Positions 1 through 8,500 of a DNA stretch of 16,015 bases are shown here, one piece after another. Both the position numbers and the translations under genes were made by a program. Below the pieces are notes generated by a model that was not told the origin of the DNA, made no database searches, and saw only the letters and a list, made by a program, of their open reading frames with translations. Source of the DNA: Candidatus Cloacimonadota bacterium (GTDB taxonomy: Bacteria; Cloacimonadota; Cloacimonadia; Cloacimonadales; TCS61); contig DAOUUD010000017.1 of assembly GCA_030668345.1 (NCBI GenBank), positions 1 through 16,015 on the forward strand. Reading direction: 5' to 3'. Position 1 is the first letter of the stretch. Every line of letters begins with the position of its first letter.

Positions 1-210
1 TGCCCTATCAGCCAGGCCTACCATATCCAAAAGCTCGGTAGCACGCTTTTTTGCTCGTTTAGCCCTGCCAAGCCAGCCCAGCACCGATACCGACGCCATC
101 GCAGGGAGCAGTACATTTTCCAGCACCGTCAATTCGTCAAGAAGATGATAGAACTGAAAAACAAATCCGACTGTTTTATTGCGAAATTCACTAATATTAC
201 GATCTTTCAT
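1..210 (-). CDS. lolD: LolD-type ABC ATPase, central part (after an in-frame stop; runs off the left edge)
   Basis: This is the continuation of the ATPase in the same frame as 211-426, starting at an ATG directly after the TAA at 211-213. It encodes 70 residues and leaves the window before the ABC signature, Walker B and H-loop. The Q-loop is visible as GFVFQFYHLL (residues 15-24), followed by LDELTVLENVLLP, the hallmark of the LolD/MacB/FtsE subfamily. There is no good Shine-Dalgarno before this ATG (the upstream bases are AT-rich), so independent translation looks weak unless it is coupled to the stop. The family role is powering lipoprotein release from the inner membrane together with LolC/E. 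Whether this half is made depends on whether the TAA is real. The assignment to the family is secure; the functional status is not. Confidence 0.8.
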   Translation of the reverse strand, partial: MKDRNISEFRNKTVGFVFQFYHLLDELTVLENVLLPAMASVSVLGWLGRAKRAKKRATELLDMVGLADRA

Positions 211-426
211 TTATATCTTTTTATTTGAATAATAAATCGCTCCATTATCCGGTTTATCAAGCATTCCCATCAGATGAAGTAAAGTGCTTTTTCCGCTGCC
301 CGACTCACCCGTAATAGCTATCATGTCTCCAGTTTCTACTTCCAGATTTACATTTCTTAAAACTTCCAATCTGCCTGTTGCTTCCTGATAACTTTTACTT
401 AAATTTTCTACTTTTAATAAACTCAC
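211..426 (-). CDS. lolD: LolD-type ABC ATPase, N-terminal part ending at a premature in-frame TAA
   Basis: This part has 71 residues. Walker A is GESGSGKST (residues 40-48), preceded by VENLSKSYQ, the usual beta-strand start of ABC ATPases. I chose the GTG at 424-426 because an AGGAG (434-438 on this strand) sits 7 nt upstream and it gives the usual LolD N-terminus. Longer reading from further upstream would run into the permease gene. The frame then hits TAA at 211-213, after SNKKI. From my memory of E. coli LolD, 25 residues separate the Gly of the 'sGxVxFnG' strand from GF(I/V)xQ. Here there are also 25 positions if the stop counts as one, so a single codon has been replaced by TAA with no frameshift. 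All five complete genes in the window stop with TAA, which argues against TAA being read as sense. The gene starts 14 bases after the permease stop, so the pair is an operon. Confidence 0.75.
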   Translation of the reverse strand: MSLLKVENLSKSYQEATGRLEVLRNVNLEVETGDMIAITGESGSGKSTLLHLMGMLDKPDNGAIYYSNKKI

Positions 427-433
427 CAAACTA

Positions 434-438
434 CTCCT
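434..438 (-). promoter_or_regulatory. Ribosome binding site of lolD
   Basis: AGGAG on the minus strand lies 7 nt before the GTG start at 426, in the short gap after the permease stop. It decides the start in favour of GTG over the TTG at 427-429, which would leave only 4 nt. Confidence 0.6.
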
Positions 439-440
439 AC

Positions 441-1670
441 TTATGAATTTCTTAATATATCCGTTATCTCTAATTTTGCTATACTTTTCAGCGGGACAAC
501 TGAAGCAAAAAATACGATGAACAACGATACAAAGAAAATAATAACCCAACTGATAAGGCTGAATTCAACATTAATTTTATCCAGAAAATATACATCGCCT
601 TTAAGCATGAAAAAAGTCTGCCAGCTTAAGAACTCGGCAATGAGAACACCCAGTATCTGCCCCAAACTTACAGCCATCACCGCAATTATAAGGGTTTTTC
701 CAATAAAGATCTTCTGTAATATTTTGTTTGTTGCACCAAAGGCTTTTAAGATGCCTAATTCCTTACGCTTTTCTATGATGGAAGTGGAAACAGAAGTCAC
801 CACATTGAACGATGCTACCAATATAAGGAAACTGAGAATCAGGAATATCACCCATTTTTCCACTTTGAGAAGCGCAAAAAGATTACCGTTAAAATCTATC
901 CAGGAACTGAACTGGTAACGATGCTCGAATTCCTGTTCCCAACGATATGCCAGATAGTCTGCTCGTTCTATCTGCTCTGGTTTCAATTTTATTTCTAGCA
1001 TTGTAAATTCATCCTGCAAAGAATTAAATTCCGCCAATGTTTCTATATTCAGGAAGACATACTTACTGTCGTATTCGTACATTCCGGAACGGTACAATCC
1101 CACCACTTCGAATTCCTGCTGTTTCGGCTTCATGCCCAAGGGAGTTATTTTGGAGTTCATAGAACTCACAAGTTTAAATGAATCCCCGACGTTTACTCCC
1201 AGTTCCTTTGCCATACGATAACCCAGTACAGCATCACCAGGTTTTTCCAATTTAAAGCTGCCTTCATAAACAAATTTTTTATATGAAGTAGGTTGTTTAT
1301 CCTGCTTCCAATTTATACTCCGAATAATGGCACCTTTTACCTTGCTTTCATTGGAAGCCATAGCTTGTGTTATAATAACAGCAGCGGAATTATCTACTTC
1401 GGGGTGAGCATCTAAGAAACTGGATATTTCTGTTACATTTTCCCCTTGCAAGTTTCCATTTGTACTATTAAAAACGTAAATATGTGTATTCGCACCAAGA
1501 ATAGTTTTTTTAAGAACGGTTTCATAACCTTCAAAAATGGAGAGAGCAACAGTGAGCGTGGCAACAGATACAATGATGCCAACCACCATAAAGATGGAAT
1601 CAAATCGAAGCCATTCTTTTTTGGACGAGCTAATATATTTTTTTAAAAAATATAATATAATCTTATTCAT
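441..1670 (-). CDS. LolC/LolE-family lipoprotein-releasing ABC permease
   Basis: This 409-residue protein has the classic FtsX/LolCE layout. A first membrane helix (about residues 26-47) follows a short cytoplasmic N-terminus. A large periplasmic MacB_PCD-like domain comes next (about 50-268). Three more helices follow, at about 272-295, 323-348 and 369-392. The stretch SWIDFNGNLFALLKVEKW followed by EKRKELGILKAFGA (300-313) is diagnostic. The second part is the coupling segment that docks on the ATPase. The length matches the family (about 400-415). In its family it extracts mature lipoproteins from the inner membrane and hands them to the periplasmic chaperone LolA. Only one permease is seen, so I cannot say whether it works as a LolC/E pair or as a single LolF-type homodimer. 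The ATG at 1670 has no Shine-Dalgarno but has TTGACA 30 nt upstream. The next gene downstream is the LolD ATPase. Confidence 0.9.
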   Translation of the reverse strand: MNKIILYFLKKYISSSKKEWLRFDSIFMVVGIIVSVATLTVALSIFEGYETVLKKTILGANTHIYVFNSTNGNLQGENVTEISSFLDAHPEVDNSAAVIITQAMASNESKVKGAIIRSINWKQDKQPTSYKKFVYEGSFKLEKPGDAVLGYRMAKELGVNVGDSFKLVSSMNSKITPLGMKPKQQEFEVVGLYRSGMYEYDSKYVFLNIETLAEFNSLQDEFTMLEIKLKPEQIERADYLAYRWEQEFEHRYQFSSWIDFNGNLFALLKVEKWVIFLILSFLILVASFNVVTSVSTSIIEKRKELGILKAFGATNKILQKIFIGKTLIIAVMAVSLGQILGVLIAEFLSWQTFFMLKGDVYFLDKINVEFSLISWVIIFFVSLFIVFFASVVPLKSIAKLEITDILRNS

Positions 1671-1700
1671 TTCGGTTTACGTTTAATTTACAAGAATTTC

Positions 1701-1706
1701 TGTCAA
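1701..1706 (-). promoter_or_regulatory. Consensus -35-like box upstream of the lolC/E gene
   Basis: A perfect TTGACA on the minus strand lies 30 nt before the ATG at 1670. No convincing -10 hexamer is present at 16-18 nt (AT-rich, best TAAACG at 15 nt). The gene lacks a Shine-Dalgarno, so a start of transcription at or next to the ATG is possible. The arrangement parallels that at 15453-15458. Confidence 0.35.
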
Positions 1707-1709
1707 TAT

Positions 1710-1738
1710 TTGTCTCTTTCATATCAAGTTAAAATAAT
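1710..1738 (+). promoter_or_regulatory. Candidate promoter for the beta-helix gene
   Basis: TTGTCT (1710-1715, 4 of 6 to consensus) and AATAAT (1733-1738, 5 of 6) are separated by 17 nt in the divergent spacer 1671-1796. This would give a leader of about 50 nt before the strong ribosome binding site. The evidence is sequence match only, and promoter consensus in this phylum is not established for me. Confidence 0.35.
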
Positions 1739-1784
1739 GCTTGCCAATGAGTTGTTGATTTCTGAATCTTGAACTGTATTTCAT

Positions 1785-1790
1785 AGGAGG
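1785..1790 (+). promoter_or_regulatory. Strong Shine-Dalgarno of the beta-helix gene
   Basis: AGGAGG lies 6 nt before the ATG at 1797. It fixes that start and shows that this organism does use Shine-Dalgarno initiation for exported-protein genes. Confidence 0.75.
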
Positions 1791-1796
1791 TAAACT

Positions 1797-4700
1797 ATGA
1801 ACATTTCATTCAAAACTTTAATTGTTGTTTTTCTTACTTTCAGCTATAGTATAATATCAGCAACAATAATCAATGTACCAGGCGACCAGCCAACAATCCA
1901 GGATGGAATTAACGTTGCTGTGGATGGTGACACAGTGCTTGTTCAACCCGGAACTTATGTGGAAAATATTAACTACAACGGAAAGAATATAGTCATAGGT
2001 TCATTATTTCTAACAACACAGGATACTACATATATTTCACAGACAATAATCGACGGAAATTATAATGGAAGTGTGGTTACTTTTGAAAGTGGCGAAAATA
2101 ACAACTCAATCTTAACAGGCTTTACCATTACCAATGGATATGTATCTGGAAATATTCCATATAATTTCGGAGGAGGAATTTATTGTTATGAATCCAACCC
2201 AAGTTTGGAGAATTTGTCGATAATGTTTAATTCGGTATCCGAATATGGGGGTGGAGGAGGGATTTATTGCTATGGTTCCAGCCCAAGTCTGGAGAATGTA
2301 ACGATATCAAATAATTCTGTATATACGTTTAGTGTGGGTGGTGGTCTTTTCTGCGAAAACTATTCCAGTCCCAATCTTACAAATGTTGTAATAATGAGCA
2401 ATTCTGCGCGTGATGGAGGAGGGATTTTCTGCTATGAATCCAATCCGAGTTTTATGAATGTAACATTAGAGTTCAATACAGCCATAAAAAGCGGTGGAGG
2501 AATATACTGCTTCAATAATTCTAATCTGAACCTTACCAATGCGACAATAATTAATAATAGTTCAGGTAGATCTGGAGGTGGGATTTACTGCGAAGATAAT
2601 TCCAGTTTGAATCTGGTGAATGTGACATTTGAGTATAATACAGCAACAATATTTGGTGGTGGTATTTACTGCGAAGAATCCAATTTGAATATGGAGAATG
2701 TGACAATGACAAATAATACAGGAAATCATGGTGGAGGAGGATTATATGCCTTTGGATCGAATGTAGTATTTAGTTCTGAAAATCGCAGTAATATCTATTT
2801 GAATAATATAGAAAACAGAGGTATCGGAAGTGACATATTTTCTGATGTTACGATGGCTGTTATAGTTGATACATTTACGGTTTTAAATCCGACAGAGGTT
2901 CATGCTTCATACCTAGAGCATTTCACATTTGATATTTTACATGCAAAACAAAATCAGGTTAGTTCAAATCTGTACGTGTCACCGGAAGGAGATAATAGTA
3001 ATAGCGGATTAAACGTTAATGAACCTTTAAAAACAATACAATTTGCTAGTTCAATTATCTTAGCAGATTCTCTGAATCCTCATACTATATTTTTATCTGA
3101 TGGATTATATAGTTCATCTTCAAATGGAGAATTTTTCCCGGTTGGTTTACCGGATTGTGTGTCATTGGTTGGTGAAAATGAGATAAATGTCATTTTGGAT
3201 GCAGAAAATATTACATGTGTCATTAGCTTAAGAAACGTTAACAATAGTACAATATCTACTCTGACCATTAAGAATGGACTATCTTCTTTTGGTGCTGGCA
3301 TCAGTTGTGATGCATCAAGTCCAAATCTTGATAATGTGACGATAATTGATAACACTGCATATTTGGGAGGTGGGATTTACTGTAAAAATAATTCTAATCC
3401 TAACCTTGATAATGTAAAAATAGCAAATAATACCGCAGATAGAGGTGGTGGAATTTGCTGCTGGGAAAACTGCAGTCCAAGTCTTGCTAATATGACTATT
3501 GTATATAATACAGCAAATTCTGAAGGTGGTGGTATATATTGCCGAGAAAATTCAAACCTAAATATTGTGAATGGATTGATAGAGAATAATACAGCAGAAT
3601 GTGGAGGTGGCCTTTACTTCGATGAAAATACTATTTCTAGTCTGGAGAATGTAACTATAGAGAATAATACTGCAACTTATTATGAAGGTGGTGGAATATA
3701 CTGCGGTGGAACCAGTTTGAGTTTAGAGAATGTGACAATAACAGATAATAATGCTGATTTTCGTGGTGGTGGTATTCACTGTGCGGGATCAATTGCAAGC
3801 CTTACAAATGTGACGATAATGCATAATACAGCAAATATTGGTGGCGGGATCTACTATGGGGGACCCAGTTTGAGTTTAGCGAATGTGACGATAACCAATA
3901 ATTCTGGTTTCAATAGAGGTGGTGGATTAGATGTTAGCTATAATTCAAATGTATTATTCAGTTCAGAAAATCGCAGTAACATATATCTAAATAATGTAAA
4001 TAGTCGTGGTATCGGTAATGATATATTCTCATTAAGTACTATGAATGTTATCGTTGATACTTTTACTGTTTTAAATCCAACAGATTTTTATGCTTCACCT
4101 CTTGAGAATTTCACTTTTGATATTTTACATTGCATACAGCAGAATCAAATTAATTCCGATCTATATGTATCCCCAGAAGGAGATAATAGTAATAGCGGCT
4201 TAACAATTGATGACCCACTTAAAACAATTTATTATGCTTGTTCAATTATATTTGCAGATTCTCTCAACACTCATACAATTTTTTTGTCTGAAGGTGTATA
4301 TAGTCCATCAACGAATGGAGATTTTTTTCCAATCAATTTACCAAATTATGTGTCATTGATTGGTGAGAATGAGGAAAATGTTATTTTGGATGCAGAAGAA
4401 TTCGCTGGTGTTATCAATCTAACGTATGTTAACAATATAACCATTTCTGATATGACAATAATGAACGGACAAGCTGAAGCCGGTGGTGGTATTTACTGCA
4501 GTGAATCCAGTCCGAACATTACCAATGTTACGATAACAAATAATACCGCAGATATTGGAGGTGGTATTTGCTGTGATTTATATTCCAACCTAAACTTTTC
4601 CAATGTGAAGATAGTGAACAACACAGCATTTCAAGCTGGTGGATTATACTTTGGTTGGTTTTCCAGTTCGATTCTTGTTAATGTACTAATAGCTAATAAT

Positions 4701-5486
4701 ACTGCAACTTCTTTAAGTGGTGGTATTTATTGCAGTTTGTATAGCAGTCCAACTTTTGTAAATGTAACAATAGCAAATAATACTGCATCTTTAGGTGGGG
4801 CGATTATAATTACCAATAATTCTCACCCGAGTTTAATTAATTGCATATTGTGGGATAATGCACCTCAAGAAATTTATTTTGATGAGTATAGCTCAAGTTC
4901 AATCACCATTTCTTATAGTGATATTGATGGTGGATTGGAAGGAATCGTTACCAATAATAGTGGAACCGTTAACTGGCTGGCAGGTAACATAGACGCAGAC
5001 CCATTATTTGCAGATCCGCAAAATGAAGATTTCCATCTAACCTGGGCTAATTTTCCAATCCCGGATTCTACAATGTCTCCCTGTATAGACGCAGGTGATC
5101 CAAATTCACCTTTTGATCCGGACAGCACAATAGCAGATATGGGAGCATTCTATTTTGACCAGAATCAAACAGGTACTGGAAATCTTGCTATCAATCAAAT
5201 TACAAAATCACAACTTAACAATAACTACCCAAACCCCTTCAATCCAGAAACTACTATCTCTTTCTACACCGTAGAGGATGCTGAGAATGCAGAAATAATT
5301 ATTTATAATATAAAAGGTCAGAAGGTTAAACAATTGAAAATTGAAAATCTAAAATTTAAAATTAACGAAGCTATTTGGAACGGAACTGATGATAATGGTA
5401 GAAATGTTAGTTCAGGTGTTTATCTTTATCAATTGAAAGTCGATGGAAAGCAGATCGATACAAAAAGGTGTTTATTGTTAAAATAA
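1797..5486 (+). CDS. Secreted right-handed parallel beta-helix protein with T9SS-type sorting tail
   Basis: The protein has 1229 residues. The N-terminus (about 1-22, MNISFKTLIVVFLTFSYS) is a signal peptide. The mature part starts with INVPGDQPTIQDGINVAVDGDTV, a standard opening of beta-helix proteins. Three helix blocks follow (about 60-320, 470-716, 870-1060), built from coils of roughly 25-30 residues with the pattern NVTI-NNTA-GGGIYC. Between them lie two copies of a 150-residue DUF1565-like segment (321-471 and 717-868) containing VSPEGDNSNSG...PLKTI. A closing segment with DPLFADPQ (1068-1075), SPCIDAGDP and DMGAFYF (about 1114-1120) is typical of the end of such helices. The sorting tail runs from N1143 (NYPNPFNPETTISF) to the end. 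No catalytic residues of pectate lyases or glycosidases can be assigned, so its role (adhesin, polysaccharide binding or cleavage) is unknown. It lies just upstream of the CapA-like gene and is probably in one operon with it. Confidence 0.9.
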   Translation: MNISFKTLIVVFLTFSYSIISATIINVPGDQPTIQDGINVAVDGDTVLVQPGTYVENINYNGKNIVIGSLFLTTQDTTYISQTIIDGNYNGSVVTFESGENNNSILTGFTITNGYVSGNIPYNFGGGIYCYESNPSLENLSIMFNSVSEYGGGGGIYCYGSSPSLENVTISNNSVYTFSVGGGLFCENYSSPNLTNVVIMSNSARDGGGIFCYESNPSFMNVTLEFNTAIKSGGGIYCFNNSNLNLTNATIINNSSGRSGGGIYCEDNSSLNLVNVTFEYNTATIFGGGIYCEESNLNMENVTMTNNTGNHGGGGLYAFGSNVVFSSENRSNIYLNNIENRGIGSDIFSDVTMAVIVDTFTVLNPTEVHASYLEHFTFDILHAKQNQVSSNLYVSPEGDNSNSGLNVNEPLKTIQFASSIILADSLNPHTIFLSDGLYSSSSNGEFFPVGLPDCVSLVGENEINVILDAENITCVISLRNVNNSTISTLTIKNGLSSFGAGISCDASSPNLDNVTIIDNTAYLGGGIYCKNNSNPNLDNVKIANNTADRGGGICCWENCSPSLANMTIVYNTANSEGGGIYCRENSNLNIVNGLIENNTAECGGGLYFDENTISSLENVTIENNTATYYEGGGIYCGGTSLSLENVTITDNNADFRGGGIHCAGSIASLTNVTIMHNTANIGGGIYYGGPSLSLANVTITNNSGFNRGGGLDVSYNSNVLFSSENRSNIYLNNVNSRGIGNDIFSLSTMNVIVDTFTVLNPTDFYASPLENFTFDILHCIQQNQINSDLYVSPEGDNSNSGLTIDDPLKTIYYACSIIFADSLNTHTIFLSEGVYSPSTNGDFFPINLPNYVSLIGENEENVILDAEEFAGVINLTYVNNITISDMTIMNGQAEAGGGIYCSESSPNITNVTITNNTADIGGGICCDLYSNLNFSNVKIVNNTAFQAGGLYFGWFSSSILVNVLIANNTATSLSGGIYCSLYSSPTFVNVTIANNTASLGGAIIITNNSHPSLINCILWDNAPQEIYFDEYSSSSITISYSDIDGGLEGIVTNNSGTVNWLAGNIDADPLFADPQNEDFHLTWANFPIPDSTMSPCIDAGDPNSPFDPDSTIADMGAFYFDQNQTGTGNLAINQITKSQLNNNYPNPFNPETTISFYTVEDAENAEIIIYNIKGQKVKQLKIENLKFKINEAIWNGTDDNGRNVSSGVYLYQLKVDGKQIDTKRCLLLK
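2757..3209 (+). repeat. Internal duplication, copy A1 (within the beta-helix gene)
   Basis: This copy encodes residues 321-471, from SNVVFSSENRSN to NVILDAEN. It is homologous to 3945-4400 along its full length, with shared landmarks SSENRSNIYLNN, FTVLNPT, FTFDILH, VSPEGDNSNSGL, HTIFLS and NVILDAE. The DNA copies have diverged at many third positions, so the duplication is not recent. Confidence 0.85.
3945..4400 (+). repeat. Internal duplication, copy A2 (within the beta-helix gene)
   Basis: This copy encodes residues 717-868 and is 3 bases longer than copy A1. One residue is inserted near DILHCIQQNQ. Each copy is followed by another run of GGGIYC coils, so the duplicated unit may include the downstream helix block as well. 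Confidence 0.85.
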
Positions 5487-5492
5487 AAAACT

Positions 5493-5497
5493 GGAGG
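5493..5497 (+). promoter_or_regulatory. Shine-Dalgarno deciding the start of the CapA-like gene
   Basis: GGAGG sits 1 nt from an ATG at 5499 and 4 nt from the next ATG at 5502. The first spacing is too short for initiation, so 5502 is preferred. The resulting N-terminus MRTFKTF also resembles MRTLNF of the C25-family gene downstream. Confidence 0.55.
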
Positions 5498-5501
5498 GAT
5501 G

Positions 5502-8500
5502 ATGAGGACTTTTAAAACTTTCATTCTTATTCTTGTACTTCTTTATTTTGCATATAACTTGTTTTCATCTACTCGTGAAGAGATAGTTGAAGATTTCGAA
5601 AGTGGTTCAATAACATTGTATTCTTATCCGGATGAAGATCTGGAGCCAGATGCCTGGGAATTGGATTCTATCAACACAGCTTCGCCCGAATCGCAATATT
5701 CACTAAAATTATATGGTAATACCTGGAAGATCGAAGATATTTCTCCTGTAACTGTTAATCCCGGTGATGTCTGGCAGGTTTCTTCTTATGTAGAAGATAT
5801 GGGAGAGATCCACAGCTTTGGTGTAATGGATAATGAAAATGTGATGCGTTATTCTCTGGACGGAACCCAAGAGCTGAACATAGAAGAATGGGTTACTGTC
5901 AATCAGGGAGCGTTTCCATACCAGGAATGGAACAACTTTATGCTTCCTGTTGCAGATGATTGGTTTGCCTGGTATGATTATTATCCGGTGATCACCAGTA
6001 TAGTATTCATAAATGATAACGATGCAGGTTCCGGCGTTGTTTATTTTGATGATATTATAAATATTACAGAAGACCTGCCGGTTCCTCCGGAAGTAGAGAT
6101 AAGTTACATTATTGGACAAATTTATCGCAGACAGAACGGAGACCGCAGCGTTGATGTACAGTTTTTCAGTGAAGTAACCGACCCCGACAGTGAAGAACAC
6201 CTTTATTTCTGGAACTTTGGCGATGATTCTACCAGCACAGTTCAAGATCCTTTTCATACCTTCCTGGTAGAAGATGATCACGATTATACTGTTCTGTTGC
6301 AGGTGGTTGATGATACAGATCTTTGGGGACAGGATGTTTGTCAAATCGAAGTGGATGAAGGTGCTACTTCCTTTCCGATAACCATGAATTTCGCTGGTGA
6401 TATTATGATGGCACGCGGGTATGAACAATATATCATTCCCAATCTGGGAGTGGAAGCAATCTTTGAACCTACACTTCCAATATTAGGAGATGCAGCAGAT
6501 ATCACTGTGGCGAACTTGGAATGTCCTCTTACCACGCATACAATCCACCATCCTACAAAAGCAATTTACTTCAAAGGTTCACCGGAAAATGCTGCCGGGC
6601 TTACTTATGCAGGAATAGATATCGTTACACTGGCAAATAATCATATCATCGACTATATGCTGGAAGGAATGCAGGAAACACAGGCTGTTCTGGATAGCTT
6701 CGGAGTGCTTTATTCAGGTGCCGGTGCAAATTCCTATGAAGCATATCTACCACTTTATTATTCTAAGTCTGGTGTAAATATAGCCTTCCTTGCTTCATGT
6801 GATAGAACAGGGCAGTACAACAATTGTCAACCGTATTTGAATGCAGGTTATAATAAACCCGGATTCGCTTATATGACTCCCTACTACGTGATGCAGCAGA
6901 TACAAGCTGTGGAAGATTATGCAGATGTTATTGTGGTAGAAGCTCACTCGGGAAGTGAATATTCCACTGCTCCTGGTGCAAACTACGATTTTATAGATAT
7001 TTTTGCAGGTTGGGATGAAAAAGATTTTGCAGAAGATGAGGATTACACACCGCGTATCGATATTCCCCACATGTGGGATATCGAGATCAGGCATCATTTT
7101 ATAGATTCCGGTGCAGACATTGTGATCTGTCATCATCCGCACGTGATACAGGGACTTGAGATATATAATGGCAAACTTATTGTTCATTCACTCGGGAATT
7201 TTGCTTTTGATCTGAATTATTTTGAGACTTTCCCATCTATGATCCTGAATACAAAGATAGATCAGGATGGATTTTGTGAATATTCCATTAAGCCTGTATA
7301 CATCGATGATTATATCCCAAGACCGGCAGAAGGAGAACTTGGTATTCACATGCTGGATTACATAGCAATGAAATCTAAAGAACAAAATACATATCTTCAT
7401 GTAGATCGGAATGAGGTGTCTGCAACAGTAATAATAGACACCCTGACCATGTTAGTGAACAATGAGCAGTACCAGCAGCAATTGTATTTTGAGGAGATAA
7501 ATGATCAATGGGTTTCAGAAATATTACATCTTCCGCGAACTGGATACATTTCCTGTATAAATTCTATCTTCCCGCAAGGTGAATATGAGTTCAGGACTGG
7601 AAAAGAGATCGTGTGGTTTGGAAATTTCGAGGATGAAGGAGCATCCACATGGAACGTGAACAGCGACGATGAATGGTTAGATAACACGGTTTACTACGAA
7701 GGAGAATATTCTCTGCGTCAACGAAGGTTTCCTGCTTCCGGTGATAACATAATCACAAATCTTGAAAACAGGATTAGAAGATATTCCGATGGAAATTATT
7801 CCCTTCACGGATATATTAAAACGCAAAATGGAGCAGGAGTTACGATTCAGGCAAGATATTACCAAACACGAACCAGCGCTACTCTTCTGGATATCGAAGA
7901 CGTAGGATTGCCAGTTTCGGGAGATCTGGACTGGACTTATTTCCAAAAGGAATTAACTCTACCGGAAGGAACAAATTACTTCGATATATGTTCCAGTAGC
8001 GATTGCCCTGTAGGTGGTGAAGCATTTTCCTGGTTCGATAACGTTGGACTGATAGAATGGACAGAATGGGAAACGGTAGATAATTTTCCCTTTGCTATTG
8101 TAAATCCCAACGACTATTATTATCTTCAAATAAGATCAGTGGATGAAGTAGAAAACGTTACTATTGCTTTTACCGAAACAAATTATGGCAACTATCAGGT
8201 CGAATATGATAACAATACATCATCAGTTCCACTTGCAGCCAGTTTGAAAGGTAATTACCCCAACCCCTTCAACCCTGAAACTACCATTTCTTTCTTCACC
8301 GCAGAGGACGCGAAGAACGCAGAGCTTGTGATTTATAATATTAAAGGGCAGAAAGTGAAGACACTTGTTAATGAAGTTCTTCCGGCAGGAGAGCATTCAG
8401 TTGTGTGGGATGGGAAAAATACAAATAATAAAGCTGTAGCTTCGGGTATTTATTTTTATAATTTGAAAGTTGGTAAGAAATCTATAGCAACTAAGAAGTG

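Noticed and set aside
211..213. TAA reassigned to an amino acid in this organism, which would explain the lolD stop
   Set aside because: All five complete genes in the window (lolC/E is one, then the four secreted-protein genes) and the sulfur-carrier gene end in TAA at the expected family end, so TAA works as a stop here. TAA is also not used for selenocysteine or pyrrolysine.
517..918. Open frame of 133 codons on the plus strand
   Set aside because: It is antisense to the conserved C-terminal half of the LolC/E permease and has no family features or ribosome binding site.
2160..4800. CRISPR-like or tandem DNA repeat array
   Set aside because: The repeated GGTGGTGGTATTTACTGC-like segments keep reading frame and vary at third positions. 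They are protein coils of a beta-helix, not direct DNA repeats with spacers.
1797..5486. Classical autotransporter or Pmp-type protein
   Set aside because: The beta-helix would fit, but there is no C-terminal membrane beta-barrel. The end is the FlgD-Ig-like sorting tail instead.
5709..6428. Open frame of 239 codons on the minus strand
   Set aside because: It lies fully inside the CapA-like gene, whose domains are certain on the plus strand. The reading has no recognisable motif and an odd composition, so it is a shadow.
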